NCBI RefSeq assembly: GCF_018070565.1
Contig: NZ_JAGPXL010000009.1
Span: 62,001 to 126,000, forward strand
Reading direction: 5' to 3'
DNA length: 64,000 nt
From: Streptomyces sp. B93
GTDB lineage: Bacteria > Actinomycetota > Actinomycetes > Streptomycetales > Streptomycetaceae
Shown: in pieces, positions 43,971-52,635 of the stretch
Numbering within the stretch: the stretch's first letter is position 1
How the letters are laid out: the number at the start of each line of letters is the position of its first letter
The notes under the pieces: model-generated
The model's input: only the letters and a program-made list of their open reading frames with translations
Database searches by the model: none
Told to the model about the DNA's origin: nothing
Program-made: the position numbers and the translations under genes

Positions 43971-46013
43971 TCAGTGCCCGCCGTCCTTCGGGGGCGGCCC
44001 GGCGGGCCCGCGCCGCACCGAGCCGGGCGCGTTCCACTCCTGCCGCCTGCGGGCGCGCTTCTTCGCCACCTCGGAGGACGCCAGCTGGTACGGCACCGAG
44101 GTCACCATCACACCTGGCGAGAACAGCAGTCGGCCCTTGAGCCGCAGGGCGCTCTGGTTGTGCAGCAGGTGCTCGTACCAGTGGCCGACCACATACTCCG
44201 GGATGATCACGGAGACGATGTCGCGCGGGGAGTCGCGGCGGATGCCGCGGACGTACTCGATGACCGGCCGGGTGATCTCCCGGTACGGGGAGTCCAGGAC
44301 CTTCAGCGGTACGTCGATGCCGCGCCGTTCCCACTCCTCGCGCAGGGCCTTGGTCTCGGCCGGGTCGACGTTGACGCTGAGCGCCTCCAGGGTGTCGGAG
44401 CGCATCAGCCTGGCGTAGGCCAGGGCCCGCAGCGTGGGGCGGTGGATCTTGGAGATCAGGACCACCGAGTGGACCCGTGAGGGGCGGGCGCTGTCCTCGC
44501 TCGGGCCCTCGGGGGCCGTGAGTTCGCCCGCGACATGGTCGTAGTGGCGGCGGATCGCGCTCATGGTGACGTAGAAGATCACCATGCCGAGCAGCGCGAC
44601 CCAGGCGCCGTGCGTGAACTTCGTGGCCAGTACGACGACCAGGACCAGTCCGGTGAAGAAGGCGCCGAAGGCGTTGATCGCGCGGGAGCGGTGCATGTGG
44701 CGGCGCTTGGCCGGGTCGCGCTCGGTGAGCAGGTGGCGGTTCCAGTGCCGGACCATGCCGGTCTGGCTGAGGGTGAAGGAGACGAAGACGCCGACGATGT
44801 AGAGCTGGATGAGGCGGGTGGAGTCGGCGCCGTACACCCACACCAGCAGTCCGGCCGCACCGGCCAGCAGCACGATGCCGTTGGAGAAGGCGAGCCGGTC
44901 GCCGCGGGTGTGCAGCTGGCGCGGCAGGTAGCGGTCCTGGGCGAGGATCGAGCCGAGCACCGGGAAGCCGTTGTAGGCGGTGTTCGCGGCGAGGAAGAGC
45001 ACCAGCGCGGTGGCCGCGGCCAGCAGGACGAAGAAGAAGGTGTCCTTGCCGAAGACGGCCTCGGCGACCTGGGTGATCACCGGGTTCTGGACGTAGTCCG
45101 GGCCCACCGGTACGCCGCCGGACAGCAGGTCGTGGGCGGGGTTCTCGGCCATCCGGACGTCGGTGGCGAGGGCGAGCCCGATGATCCCGCAGAACATGGT
45201 GACCGCGAACAGGCCCATCAGCGCGAGCGTGTTCGCCGCGTTGCGTGACTTGGGCTTGCGGAAGGCGGGGACGCCGTTGGAGATCGCCTCCACGCCGGTG
45301 AGCGCGGCACAGCCGGAGGAGAAGGCCCGCAGCAGCAGGAACACCAGGGCGAAGCCCGCCAGGCCCTGGTGCTCGGGCTTGATCTCCAGGTCGGCGGTGG
45401 GTGCCTTCATGGTGTCGCCGAGGACCAGCCCCCGGAAGGCGCCCCAGGCGATCAGCAGGAAGACCCCGCTGACGAAGACGTACGTCGGGATGGCGAACAG
45501 CTTGCCCGACTCCTTGACCCCGCGCAGGTTCATCAGCGTCAGCAGCACGATCACCGCCAGCGCCGAGAACACCTTGTGCTCGACGATGAAGGGGACCGCG
45601 GAGCCGAGGTTCTCGACGCCGGAGGAGATGGAGACGGCGACGGTGAGGACGTAGTCCACGAGCAGGGCGCTGGCGACCGTGAGGCCCGCCTTGGGCCCGA
45701 GGTTGGTGTTGGCCACCTCGTAGTCGCCGCCACCGCTCGGGTAGGCGTGCACGTTCTGCCGGTACGACGCCACCACCGTGAACATCAGCACCACGACCGC
45801 GGCCGCGATCCAGGGGCTGAAGTGGTACGCCGACACGCCCGCGATGGACAGGACCAGCAGCACCTCGCCGGGCGCGTAGGCCACGGAGGACAGCGGGTCG
45901 GAAGCGAACACGGGGAGTGCGATGCGCTTCGGCAGGAGCGTTTCACCCAGCCGGTCGCTGCGCAGTGCGCGCCCGATGAGGATCCGTTTGGGCACGTCGG
46001 TCAGTTTGGACAC
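43971..46013 (-). CDS. KimA-like potassium permease (APC superfamily)
   Basis: The 680-residue protein has about 12 membrane segments and a cytoplasmic C-terminal domain of about 170 residues. The opening TDVPKRILIGRALRSDRLGE and SDPLSSVAYAPGEVLLVLSI match the KimA (YdaO) family of proton-coupled potassium importers, inhibited by c-di-AMP in Bacillus. The domain VHSVVLISKIHRPTLRALAYARLMRSDTLEALSVNVD is the universal-stress-like regulatory tail. GTG 46013 starts the family-conserved VSKLTDVPK; an upstream GTG at 46052 has a better GAGGGCGGG element. Divergent TrkA-type genes and nearby kdpDE make a potassium role more likely than amino-acid transport. Confidence 0.82.
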   Translation of the reverse strand: MSKLTDVPKRILIGRALRSDRLGETLLPKRIALPVFASDPLSSVAYAPGEVLLVLSIAGVSAYHFSPWIAAAVVVLMFTVVASYRQNVHAYPSGGGDYEVANTNLGPKAGLTVASALLVDYVLTVAVSISSGVENLGSAVPFIVEHKVFSALAVIVLLTLMNLRGVKESGKLFAIPTYVFVSGVFLLIAWGAFRGLVLGDTMKAPTADLEIKPEHQGLAGFALVFLLLRAFSSGCAALTGVEAISNGVPAFRKPKSRNAANTLALMGLFAVTMFCGIIGLALATDVRMAENPAHDLLSGGVPVGPDYVQNPVITQVAEAVFGKDTFFFVLLAAATALVLFLAANTAYNGFPVLGSILAQDRYLPRQLHTRGDRLAFSNGIVLLAGAAGLLVWVYGADSTRLIQLYIVGVFVSFTLSQTGMVRHWNRHLLTERDPAKRRHMHRSRAINAFGAFFTGLVLVVVLATKFTHGAWVALLGMVIFYVTMSAIRRHYDHVAGELTAPEGPSEDSARPSRVHSVVLISKIHRPTLRALAYARLMRSDTLEALSVNVDPAETKALREEWERRGIDVPLKVLDSPYREITRPVIEYVRGIRRDSPRDIVSVIIPEYVVGHWYEHLLHNQSALRLKGRLLFSPGVMVTSVPYQLASSEVAKKRARRRQEWNAPGSVRRGPAGPPPKDGGH

Positions 46014-46200
46014 AACAGAGGATCGTAAGCCTTCGAACAGACAGTCGCCCACCGCCCCGCCCTCATCTGCCTCACGAGTGAAATCGCGTTCGCCCACGGC
46101 TACGGATTCCACGTATCCGGCACCAAACGTGCCTATATGACAAAACGCTCCCGCCAGCCGTCCCCCGTACTCCCCCGCGCTCCCCGCGCGCCCCGGAACT

Positions 46201-46230
46201 CCCCCGCACTCCCCCGCACTCCCCCGCACC
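46201..46230. repeat. Three tandem copies of CCCCCGCACT-type 10-mer
   Basis: The unit cccccgcact occurs three times in a row at 46201-46230 (last copy with c for t), within a C-rich stretch between the divergent permease and TrkA genes. It may simply reflect slippage. It ends 5 bp before the ribosome-binding site of the small membrane gene. Confidence 0.6.
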
Positions 46231-46247
46231 CCCCTCGGAGGTTGTCC

Positions 46248-46343
46248 ATGCCCGCCCCCGCAGAGCTGATCGGTGCCACCGCGTCACTCGTCGGCCTCGG
46301 CATCCTGACGATCCTCAGCGTCCTGAGCATCAGCCGCCGCTGA
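46248..46343 (+). CDS. Tiny single-pass membrane protein in the potassium locus
   Basis: ATG 46248 is preceded 8 bp upstream by GGAGG, and the 31-residue product (MPAPAELIGATASLVGLGIL, ending SVLSISRR) is one hydrophobic helix with a basic C-terminal cap. Good ribosome-binding site, tight size and location between a potassium permease and TrkA-type subunits recall small accessory subunits such as KdpF, though the sequence is not KdpF-like. It would be missed by length filters. Confidence 0.55.
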   Translation: MPAPAELIGATASLVGLGILTILSVLSISRR

Positions 46344-46416
46344 GCACCGCGAACCGTGCACGGGGGTGCCCCCGGCGGACGGCGCGTGTGTAGCTTGGGC
46401 GGCGGTCTGAGACCCT

Positions 46417-46466
46417 GTTGCCAGGTCCTGGGCCAGACCCCGTTGCCAGGTCTTGGGCCAGATTCC
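46417..46466 (+). repeat. 25-bp tandem duplication in the trkA leader
   Basis: GTTGCCAGGTCCTGGGCCAG plus 5 bp (46417-46441) is followed at once by a copy (46442-46466) differing at three positions. Each unit contains the dyad CCAGGTCCTGG or a variant of it. It lies 50-100 bp before the TrkA-type gene start, so it could be part of the promoter or a protein-binding pair. Confidence 0.6.
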
Positions 46467-46517
46467 TGTACCTGGCCTCGGCCGAGGTCGACAACTCATG
46501 ACACCGGAAGGACGGTC

Positions 46518-47186
46518 GTGCACATCGTCATCATGGGCTGCGGCAGAGTGGGTTCCGCTCTCGCCCAGACCCTGGAGCAGCAGGGGCACACGGTCGCGGT
46601 GATCGACCAGGACCCCACCGCCTTCCGACGACTGGGTTCCGCGTTCGGCGGCCGCCGGGTCACCGGCGTCGGCTTCGACCAGGACACCCTGCGCGAGGCG
46701 GGCATCGAGGAGGCCGGCGCCTTCGCCGCCGTCTCCAGCGGCGACAACTCCAACATCATCGCGGCCCGGGTGGCCCGTGAGATGTTCGGTGTCGAGAATG
46801 TCGCGGCCCGCATCTACGACCCCCGCCGCGCCGAGGTCTACCAGCGCCTCGGCATCCCCACCGTGGCGACCGTCCGCTGGACGGCCGACCAGATGCTGCG
46901 CAGGCTGCTCCCCTCGGGCTCGGAGCCGCTGTGGCGCGACCCGACCGGTGGTGTGCAGCTGGCCGAGGTGCACGCCTCGGACGCCTGGGTGGGCCACAAG
47001 ATCAGCAAGTTGCAGGAGGAGACGGGCGTCCGGGTGGCGTTCCTCACCCGTCTCGGCGAGGCGGTCCTGCCGACCTCGCAGACGGTGTTGCAGGAGGGGG
47101 ACCTGGTGCACGTGATGATGCGCTCGGACGAGGTCGAGAAGGTCGAGGCGTCCTTCGCCGAGGGCCCGAAGGAGGGCGGTCACTGA
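46518..47186 (+). CDS. trkA: TrkA-type potassium uptake regulatory subunit (RCK domain), first of pair
   Basis: The 222-residue protein has the RCK_N dinucleotide fold (VHIVIMGCGRVGSALAQTLE, then VAVIDQDPTAFRRLG with the Asp binding NAD/ATP ribose) and a C-terminal RCK_C domain (GVQLAEVHASDAWVGHKISK). Such cytosolic subunits gate Trk/Ktr potassium channels; here they may instead serve another transporter, since no TrkH is visible. GTG 46518 has GGAAGGACG upstream. Its stop TGA shares bases with the ATG of the second subunit (TGATG), so the two are coupled and likely heteromeric. Confidence 0.85.
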   Translation: MHIVIMGCGRVGSALAQTLEQQGHTVAVIDQDPTAFRRLGSAFGGRRVTGVGFDQDTLREAGIEEAGAFAAVSSGDNSNIIAARVAREMFGVENVAARIYDPRRAEVYQRLGIPTVATVRWTADQMLRRLLPSGSEPLWRDPTGGVQLAEVHASDAWVGHKISKLQEETGVRVAFLTRLGEAVLPTSQTVLQEGDLVHVMMRSDEVEKVEASFAEGPKEGGH

Positions 47187-47863
47187 TGCGTGTCGCCATT
47201 GCCGGGGCCGGTGCGGTCGGCCGGTCCATCGCCGGTGAGCTGCTGGAGAACGGCCATGAGGTCCTCCTGATCGACAAGGCGCCGACCGCCATCTCGGTGG
47301 AGCGCGTCCCGCTGGCGGAGTGGCTGCTCGCCGACGCCTGTGAGATCACCTCGCTGGACGAGGCGGCGCTCCAGCGCTGCAACGTGGTGATCGCCGCGAC
47401 CGGCGACGACAAGGTCAACCTGGTCGTCTCGCTGCTCGCCAAGACGGAGTACGGCGTCCCGCGCGTCGTCGCCCGCGTCAACAACCCCAAGAACGAATGG
47501 CTCTTCAACGAGTCCTGGGGCGTCGACGTCGCCGTCTCCACCCCGCGTCTGATGTCGGCCCTGGTCGAGGAGGCGGTGAGCGTCGGCGACCTGGTCCGGC
47601 TGCTGCGCTTCAGCCACGGCGACGCCAACCTGGTCGAGCTGACCCTGCCGGAGGAGTCCGCCCTGGCGGGCACCCGCGTCGGTGATGTGCAGTGGCCCCA
47701 GGACACCTCCCTGGTCACCATCATCCGCGGCACCCGGGTCCTCACCCCGTCCGTGGAGGACTCACTGGAGGCGGGCGACGAACTCCTCTTCGTCGCGGCC
47801 CAGGCCCGCGAGGAACAACTGGAGGACCTGCTCTCGGTCCGCCGAGCGGACGCCCCGAGCTGA
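47186..47863 (+). CDS. TrkA-type potassium uptake regulatory subunit, second of pair
   Basis: The 225-residue protein repeats the RCK_N/RCK_C plan (MRVAIAGAGAVGRSIAGELL, then VLLIDKAPTAISVERV; C-terminal LVELTLPEESALAGTRVGDV). It corresponds to the CeoC/TrkB partner of the CeoB/TrkA pair of actinomycetes. Co-translation with the first subunit (TGATG overlap) and a 150-bp repeat-containing spacer downstream define a two-gene unit. The permease at 43971 is transcribed divergently and is the best candidate partner within this window. Confidence 0.85.
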   Translation: MRVAIAGAGAVGRSIAGELLENGHEVLLIDKAPTAISVERVPLAEWLLADACEITSLDEAALQRCNVVIAATGDDKVNLVVSLLAKTEYGVPRVVARVNNPKNEWLFNESWGVDVAVSTPRLMSALVEEAVSVGDLVRLLRFSHGDANLVELTLPEESALAGTRVGDVQWPQDTSLVTIIRGTRVLTPSVEDSLEAGDELLFVAAQAREEQLEDLLSVRRADAPS

Positions 47864-47960
47864 CAGCCGGCAGTCGGCCTGACAGCCAGCAGCCGACAAC
47901 GCCGGACGCGGCTCCACAGCCCGTCCGGCACCTGGCGGCACGGCCGAGCGGACCGACCCA

Positions 47961-48020
47961 GCCCGTCCGGCGTTTGAGGACAAGGCCCGTTCAGGGCCGA
48001 AGCGGGGGTCTGGGGGCGGA
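47961..48020. repeat. Copy of a dispersed Streptomyces intergenic repeat
   Basis: GCCCGTCCGGCGTTTGAGGA (47961-47980) followed by a GGCCC-GTTCAGGGCC region and GGGGGTCTGGGGGCGG resembles a short sequence I know from many Streptomyces intergenic regions. It sits between convergent genes, and the GGCCCGTTCAGGGCC dyad could act in termination. A partial second copy (cagcccgtccggcacc) precedes it at about 47918-47933. Confidence 0.5.
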
Positions 48021-48038
48021 AGCACCGGGGCCGGAGCC

Positions 48039-48755
48039 CTACTCGGCTGCCGACCTCGCTTTTTCCTCCGCCTCCAGCTCCGCGAACACATCGATCGGCG
48101 CGGGCGCCTTCGCCAGGAACACCCACGTCAGCCACACGGCGAGCAGGAATGGCGGGATCTTCAGCGCGACCAGCACCCACCCCAGCTGGGTGGTGTCGGC
48201 CCACCAGTACAGCGGGAAGAGGATCGCGCACTTGGCGAGCAGGATCAGCCCCCACGCATAGCTGGCCTTGGCGTACGCCTTCTTGCGGCCGGGGTTGCGG
48301 GTCCGCCAGGACAGGTTCTCCTTGAAGACCGGGCCGAGGATCAGACCGATCAGCGGGACCCCGCACAGGGTCGTGATGATGTACGCCAGACCCAGGCCCA
48401 GCGTGTAGAGCATGCCGGGCAGGTAGAAGTCCTTCGCGTTCCCGGTCATCATCGCGAAGACGACGCCGAAGGCCACGCCGAAGACACCGCTGAAGGCGTG
48501 CTTGACGGTGTCCTTCATGGCGAGCCGGACCACCACGAGCAGCAGGGACACCGCGAGCGCGGCGATCGCCGACAGGTGCAGGTCCTTGTTGATCGTGTAG
48601 ATGGTCACGAAGAGCAGGCCCGGCAGCACCGTCTCGACCATGCCCCGTACTCCGCCGAAGGCCTCGAAGAGCGCGGCCTCGGTCACCGCCCGGGCGTCCT
48701 GCGCGCCGTGCGTGGCGTCTTCGGTGGCTTCAGTCGGCTTGTCCAGCGACGTCAC
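48039..48755 (-). CDS. DUF3159 family membrane protein
   Basis: The 238-residue protein has five to six hydrophobic segments (VLPGLLFVTIYTIN, AIAALAVSLLLVVVRLAM, GVFGVAFGVVFAMM, LGLAYIITTLCGVPLIGLIL, PPFLLAVWLTWVFLA) and the FGGVRGMVET start and NPGRKKAYAKASYAWGLIL loop of the DUF3159 actinobacterial family. No function is established. It follows an OB-fold gene by 3 bp, an arrangement common in streptomycetes, so the two are probably one transcript. Confidence 0.85.
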   Translation of the reverse strand: MTSLDKPTEATEDATHGAQDARAVTEAALFEAFGGVRGMVETVLPGLLFVTIYTINKDLHLSAIAALAVSLLLVVVRLAMKDTVKHAFSGVFGVAFGVVFAMMTGNAKDFYLPGMLYTLGLGLAYIITTLCGVPLIGLILGPVFKENLSWRTRNPGRKKAYAKASYAWGLILLAKCAILFPLYWWADTTQLGWVLVALKIPPFLLAVWLTWVFLAKAPAPIDVFAELEAEEKARSAAE

Positions 48756-48758
48756 CGG

Positions 48759-49157
48759 CTACTCCCGTCCGAGGGGTCTCAGTTCGTACTTGGGGTTGAA
48801 CAGCACCCGGCGGCCCCGGCTCATCGAGATCCGGCCCGATGCGATGAGCTTGCGCCCCGGTTCTATCCCGTTGATGGAGCGTCGGCCGAGCCACACCACA
48901 TCCAGTGCGGCGGAGCCGTCGAACAACTCGGCCTCCAGTGCCGGGACTCCCGCACGCGGGCGCAGGGTGACCGTGCGCAAGGTACCAGTAACGGTGACGA
49001 TCTGCCGGTCGTGGCAGTCGCCTATCCGCGTACAGCCTGCGGTGTCGGCGTCCTCTCGCAGCTCCTCGGACTCCAGGTCCTCCTGCGACGAGGAGAGCCG
49101 GTCGAGCATGCGCCGGAACCGGCCCACCGGCTTGTCGGAACGAGGAACAGCACTCAT
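48759..49157 (-). CDS. OB-fold nucleic-acid-binding-type protein
   Basis: The 132-residue protein has an acidic N-terminus (SSSQEDLESEELREDADTAG) and an OB-fold (RIGDCHDRQIVTVTGTLRTV, then EAELFDGSAALDVVWLGRRS and GRKLIASGRISMSRGRRVLF). The strand pattern and the LDVVWLGRRSINGIEPG loop match the small OB-fold proteins found next to DUF3159 in actinobacteria. It may bind single-stranded nucleic acid, but no partner is known. It forms an operon with the following gene. Confidence 0.8.
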   Translation of the reverse strand: MSAVPRSDKPVGRFRRMLDRLSSSQEDLESEELREDADTAGCTRIGDCHDRQIVTVTGTLRTVTLRPRAGVPALEAELFDGSAALDVVWLGRRSINGIEPGRKLIASGRISMSRGRRVLFNPKYELRPLGRE

Positions 49158-49243
49158 GTCTGAAGCCTACCGGGGTGTACCGACACCTACGTACCCTCCG
49201 GACGCCCGTTCGAACCGAACCCGCACGCACCTCCACGCGGGGC

Positions 49244-49960
49244 TCACTTCTCGAAGCGGTACCCCATCCCCGGCTCCGTGATGAAGTGCTTCGGGTGCGA
49301 CGGATCGGCCTCCAGTTTCCTGCGCAACTGCGCCATGTAGACCCGTAGGTAGTTCGTCTCCGTCCCGTACGACGGCCCCCACACCTCCTGGAGCAGCTGC
49401 CGCTGCCCGACCAGTCGGCCGGTGTGCCGCACCAGCACCTCCAGCAGGTGCCACTCGGTCGGGGTGAGCCGTACGTCCCTGCCGTCGCGGTGGACCTTCT
49501 TGGCGGCCAGGTCGACGGTGAACGCCTCGGTCTGAACCAGCACGCCCTCCTCGCCGCCGCCGGTCGGCTCGGCGCGGCGGACGGCGGCGCGCAGGCGGGC
49601 GAGCAGCTCGTCCATGCCGAACGGCTTGGTGACGTAGTCGTCGGCCCCGGCGTCGAGCGCCTCGACCTTCTCGTCGGAGGAGTGCCTGGCGGACAGCACG
49701 AGGATGGGCACCCGGGTCCAGCCGCGCAGGCCCCTGATCACCTCGACGCCGTCCATGTCGGGCAGGCCCAGGTCGAGGACGACGACGTCGGGGTGGCGGG
49801 CGGCGGCGAGCTGGAGGGCGGTGGCTCCGTCGTGGGCCGCGTCCACCTCGTACTTGCGTGCCTTGAGGTTGATCACGAGCGCCCGGACGATCCCCGGCTC
49901 GTCGTCGACGACGAGCACCCGGGTCGGTGTCCGCGCGGTCCCCCCGGATGTGGTCACCAT
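49244..49960 (-). CDS. kdpE: Response regulator KdpE
   Basis: The 238-residue OmpR-family regulator has a receiver with the acidic pocket VLVVDDEPG, phosphoacceptor Asp in VVVLDLGLPDMDG and the Lys in VTKPFGMDEL, and a winged-helix output (LTPTEWHLLEVLVRHTGRLV, VWGPSYGTETNYLRVYMAQL). The YLRVYMAQLRRKLE segment is characteristic of KdpE. It overlaps the sensor gene by 7 bp. KdpE normally activates the Kdp potassium pump at low K+ or high salt. No kdpFABC operon is present here, so its targets lie elsewhere. Confidence 0.9.
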   Translation of the reverse strand: MVTTSGGTARTPTRVLVVDDEPGIVRALVINLKARKYEVDAAHDGATALQLAAARHPDVVVLDLGLPDMDGVEVIRGLRGWTRVPILVLSARHSSDEKVEALDAGADDYVTKPFGMDELLARLRAAVRRAEPTGGGEEGVLVQTEAFTVDLAAKKVHRDGRDVRLTPTEWHLLEVLVRHTGRLVGQRQLLQEVWGPSYGTETNYLRVYMAQLRRKLEADPSHPKHFITEPGMGYRFEK

Positions 49961-52500
49961 GAAGCCTGCCTTTCTGGCTCGGTGCGGGTGCCCGGCCCGG
50001 GGCGCGGTCCCGCCGCGCGGAGCGTGAGCACCATGGTCAGTCCGCCGCCGGGCGTCTCCTCGGCGTTGAGGGTGCCGCCCATGGCCTCGGCGAAACCCCG
50101 GGCGACCGCGAGGCCAAGGCCTACGCCGTTGCCGCGCGGGACGTCGCCGTAGCGCTGGAAGGGTTCGAAGATGCGCTCCTTGGCCTCCTCGGGGACGCCC
50201 GGGCCGCGGTCCACGACCCGTACCTCCACCCGGTCGGCGAGTGCGCTGGCGGAGACCAGGACGGGCGTGGTGCCGGGGCTGTACTTGACGGCGTTCTCCA
50301 CGACGTTGGCGACCGACCGCTCCAGCAGCCCGGCGTCCACGGCGACCATGGGCAGCGTCTCGGGGATGTCCAGGCGCACGCTGTCCTCGGGTACGCCGCC
50401 CAGCGCCTTGGGCACCACCTCGTCGAGGTCGGTGTCGCGGATGATCGGCGTGACCGTGCCGGTCTGGAGGCGGGACATGTCGAGCAGGTTGCCGACCAGG
50501 TGGTCGAGCCGGTCGGCGCCCTCCTCGATGCCCTCCAGCAGTTCCGCCTGGTCCTCCTCCGACCAGGCCACGTCGTCTGACCTGAGGCTGGAGACGGCGG
50601 CCTTGATCCCGGCCAGCGGGGTCCGCAGATCATGGCTGACGGCGGCCAGCAGCGCCGTACGGATGCGGTTGCCCTCGGCGAGCGCGCGGGCCTGGTCGGC
50701 CTCGGCCTTCAGCCGTCTGCGGTCCAGGACGACGACGGCCTGCGCGGCGAACGCGGCGAGCACCCGCCGGTCCTCGGCGGGCAGCACCCGGCCGGTCAGC
50801 GCCAGCGCCATCCGGTTGCCGACGGGCATGTCCACGTCGGCGTCCTCGGGCCGTTCCAGCGGCGGCCCGTCACCGGCCCGCCCGACGCAGGTCCACGGGT
50901 GGAGGTCGTCGGCCCGTTCCAGCAACGCCGCCGACTCCATGCCGAAGGTCTCGCGCACCCGCTCCAGTACCGCCTCCAGACTGGTCTCGCCGCGCAGCAC
51001 GTTGCCCGCGAGGAAGGAGAGGATCTCCGACTCGGCGCGCAGCCGGGCCGCCTGGTGGGTGCGCCGGGCGGCGAGGTCCACCACCGAGGCCACCGACACC
51101 GCGACCGCGACGAAGATGACGATGGCGACGATGTTCCGGGGGTCGGCGATGACGAACCGGTGCTCGGGGTGGGTGAAGAAGTAGTTCAGCAGGAGTGAGC
51201 CGAGGGCCGCCGAGGCCAGCGCCGGGAGCAGTCCGCCGAGCAGGGCGGCGGCCACCACGACGGCGAGGAACAGCAGGACGTTGTTGGCGAAGCCCAGGTC
51301 GACGGAGTTCAGCAGCACGGTGAGGAGCGCCGGGCCCGCCATCCCGACCACCCAGCCCCAGACGCTGCGGGCCCGCCCGAGCCGCGCGCCGCGGGCGACC
51401 GGCAGTCCGCGCCCCTTGGCGGCCTCCTCGTGGGTGACGATGTGCACGTCGAGGTCGGGGCCGGAGTCGCGGGCCACGGTGGCGCCGACGCCGGGGCCGA
51501 AGACGTACTGCCAGCTCTTGCGGCGCGAGGAGCCCAGCACTATCTGGGTGGCGTTGACGCCGCGCGCGAACTCCAGCAGCGCCGCGGGTATGTCGTCGCC
51601 GATGACGTGGTGGAAGGTGCCGCCGAGGTCCTCGACCAGGGTGCGCTGGACGGCCAGTTCCTTCGGTGAGGCGGAGGTCAGGCCGTCGCTGCGGGCGATG
51701 TACACGGCGAGCACCTCGCCACCGGCGCCCTTCTCGGCGAGCCGGGCGGCCCGGCGTATCAGGGTGCGCCCCTCGGGTCCGCCGGTCAGTCCGACGACGA
51801 TGCGTTCCCGGGAGCCCCAGATCCGCGACACCTGGTGGTCGCTGCGGTACTGCTTGAGGTACTCGTCGACCCGGTCGGCCACCCACAGCAGCGCCAGTTC
51901 CCGCAGGGCGGTGAGGTTGCCGGGCCGGAAGTAGTTGGACAGCGCGGCGTCGATCTTGTCGGGCTGGTAGACGTTGCCGTGCGCCATGCGGCGCCGCAGC
52001 GCCTGCGGGGACATGTCGACCAGTTCGATCTGGTCGGCCCGGCGGACGATCTCGTCCGGTACGGTCTCGCGCTGCCGCACCCCCGTGATCGACTCCACGA
52101 CGTCCCCGAGGGACTCCAGATGCTGGATGTTGACGGTGGATATCACGTCGATCCCGGCGGCCAGCAGTTCCTGCACGTCCTGCCACCGCTTGGCGTTGCG
52201 CGAGCCGGGCACGTTGGTGTGCGCCAGCTCGTCCACCAGCGCCACCCGGGGGCGCCGGGCGAGCACCGCGTCCACGTCCATCTCCTCGAAGACGCGGTCG
52301 CGGTACGTCAGCTCCCGGCGCGGCAGTTGTTCGAGGCCGCTCAGCATCACCTCGGTGCGGGCCCGGCCGTGGTGCTCGACGAACGCCACGACGCAGTCCG
52401 TGCCCCGCTCGATCCGGCGGTGCGCCTCGGACAGCATCGCGTACGTCTTGCCCACGCCCGGCGCCGCGCCGAGGTAGATCCGTAGCTTGCCGCGTGCCAT
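49954..52500 (-). CDS. kdpD: Sensor kinase KdpD
   Basis: The 848-residue protein begins MARGKLRIYLGAAPGVGKTY, with the KdpD-specific Walker A (residues 11-19) and the LVDELAHTNVPGSRNAKRW segment, followed by a USP-like domain (ERIVVGLTGGPEGRTLIRRA), four close membrane helices (about 400-490), a GAF-like region, and the kinase: H-box in AVSHDLRTPLAGIKA, then N, G1 and G2 boxes (NVVENAVKYSP, VDRGPGVPEE, GVGLGLAVARG). ATG 52500 is chosen from the conserved N-terminus. A separate stretch upstream to 52647 stays open but is not conserved-looking. It senses K+ and ionic strength and signals to KdpE. Confidence 0.92.
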   Translation of the reverse strand: MARGKLRIYLGAAPGVGKTYAMLSEAHRRIERGTDCVVAFVEHHGRARTEVMLSGLEQLPRRELTYRDRVFEEMDVDAVLARRPRVALVDELAHTNVPGSRNAKRWQDVQELLAAGIDVISTVNIQHLESLGDVVESITGVRQRETVPDEIVRRADQIELVDMSPQALRRRMAHGNVYQPDKIDAALSNYFRPGNLTALRELALLWVADRVDEYLKQYRSDHQVSRIWGSRERIVVGLTGGPEGRTLIRRAARLAEKGAGGEVLAVYIARSDGLTSASPKELAVQRTLVEDLGGTFHHVIGDDIPAALLEFARGVNATQIVLGSSRRKSWQYVFGPGVGATVARDSGPDLDVHIVTHEEAAKGRGLPVARGARLGRARSVWGWVVGMAGPALLTVLLNSVDLGFANNVLLFLAVVVAAALLGGLLPALASAALGSLLLNYFFTHPEHRFVIADPRNIVAIVIFVAVAVSVASVVDLAARRTHQAARLRAESEILSFLAGNVLRGETSLEAVLERVRETFGMESAALLERADDLHPWTCVGRAGDGPPLERPEDADVDMPVGNRMALALTGRVLPAEDRRVLAAFAAQAVVVLDRRRLKAEADQARALAEGNRIRTALLAAVSHDLRTPLAGIKAAVSSLRSDDVAWSEEDQAELLEGIEEGADRLDHLVGNLLDMSRLQTGTVTPIIRDTDLDEVVPKALGGVPEDSVRLDIPETLPMVAVDAGLLERSVANVVENAVKYSPGTTPVLVSASALADRVEVRVVDRGPGVPEEAKERIFEPFQRYGDVPRGNGVGLGLAVARGFAEAMGGTLNAEETPGGGLTMVLTLRAAGPRPGPGTRTEPERQASW

Positions 52501-52635
52501 GGCCTCATTGTCCGTGTCGTCACCCTCGCTGCGTACGCAGCGCAATGACCCTACGACGAATGTTCGGGACATAACGGACGGAGAGACGGGCGAAAGCCGA
52601 CTTTGACGCCCTTCTGACGCGGCCCCCGACGACAG

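Noticed and set aside
42603..44480. A 625-codon plus-strand frame over the RNA methyltransferase gene
   Set aside because: The minus-strand methyltransferase has complete catalytic motifs, and the plus-strand translation is low complexity with no ribosome-binding site.
46201..46230. Possible CRISPR array in the CCCCCGCACT repeats
   Set aside because: The units are directly adjacent with no spacers, only three copies, and no cas genes are present in the window.
46014..46247. c-di-AMP (ydaO-type) riboswitch upstream of the KimA-like gene
   Set aside because: I looked because Bacillus kimA uses one, but I could not align the conserved junction motifs by eye; a covariance-model search would decide.
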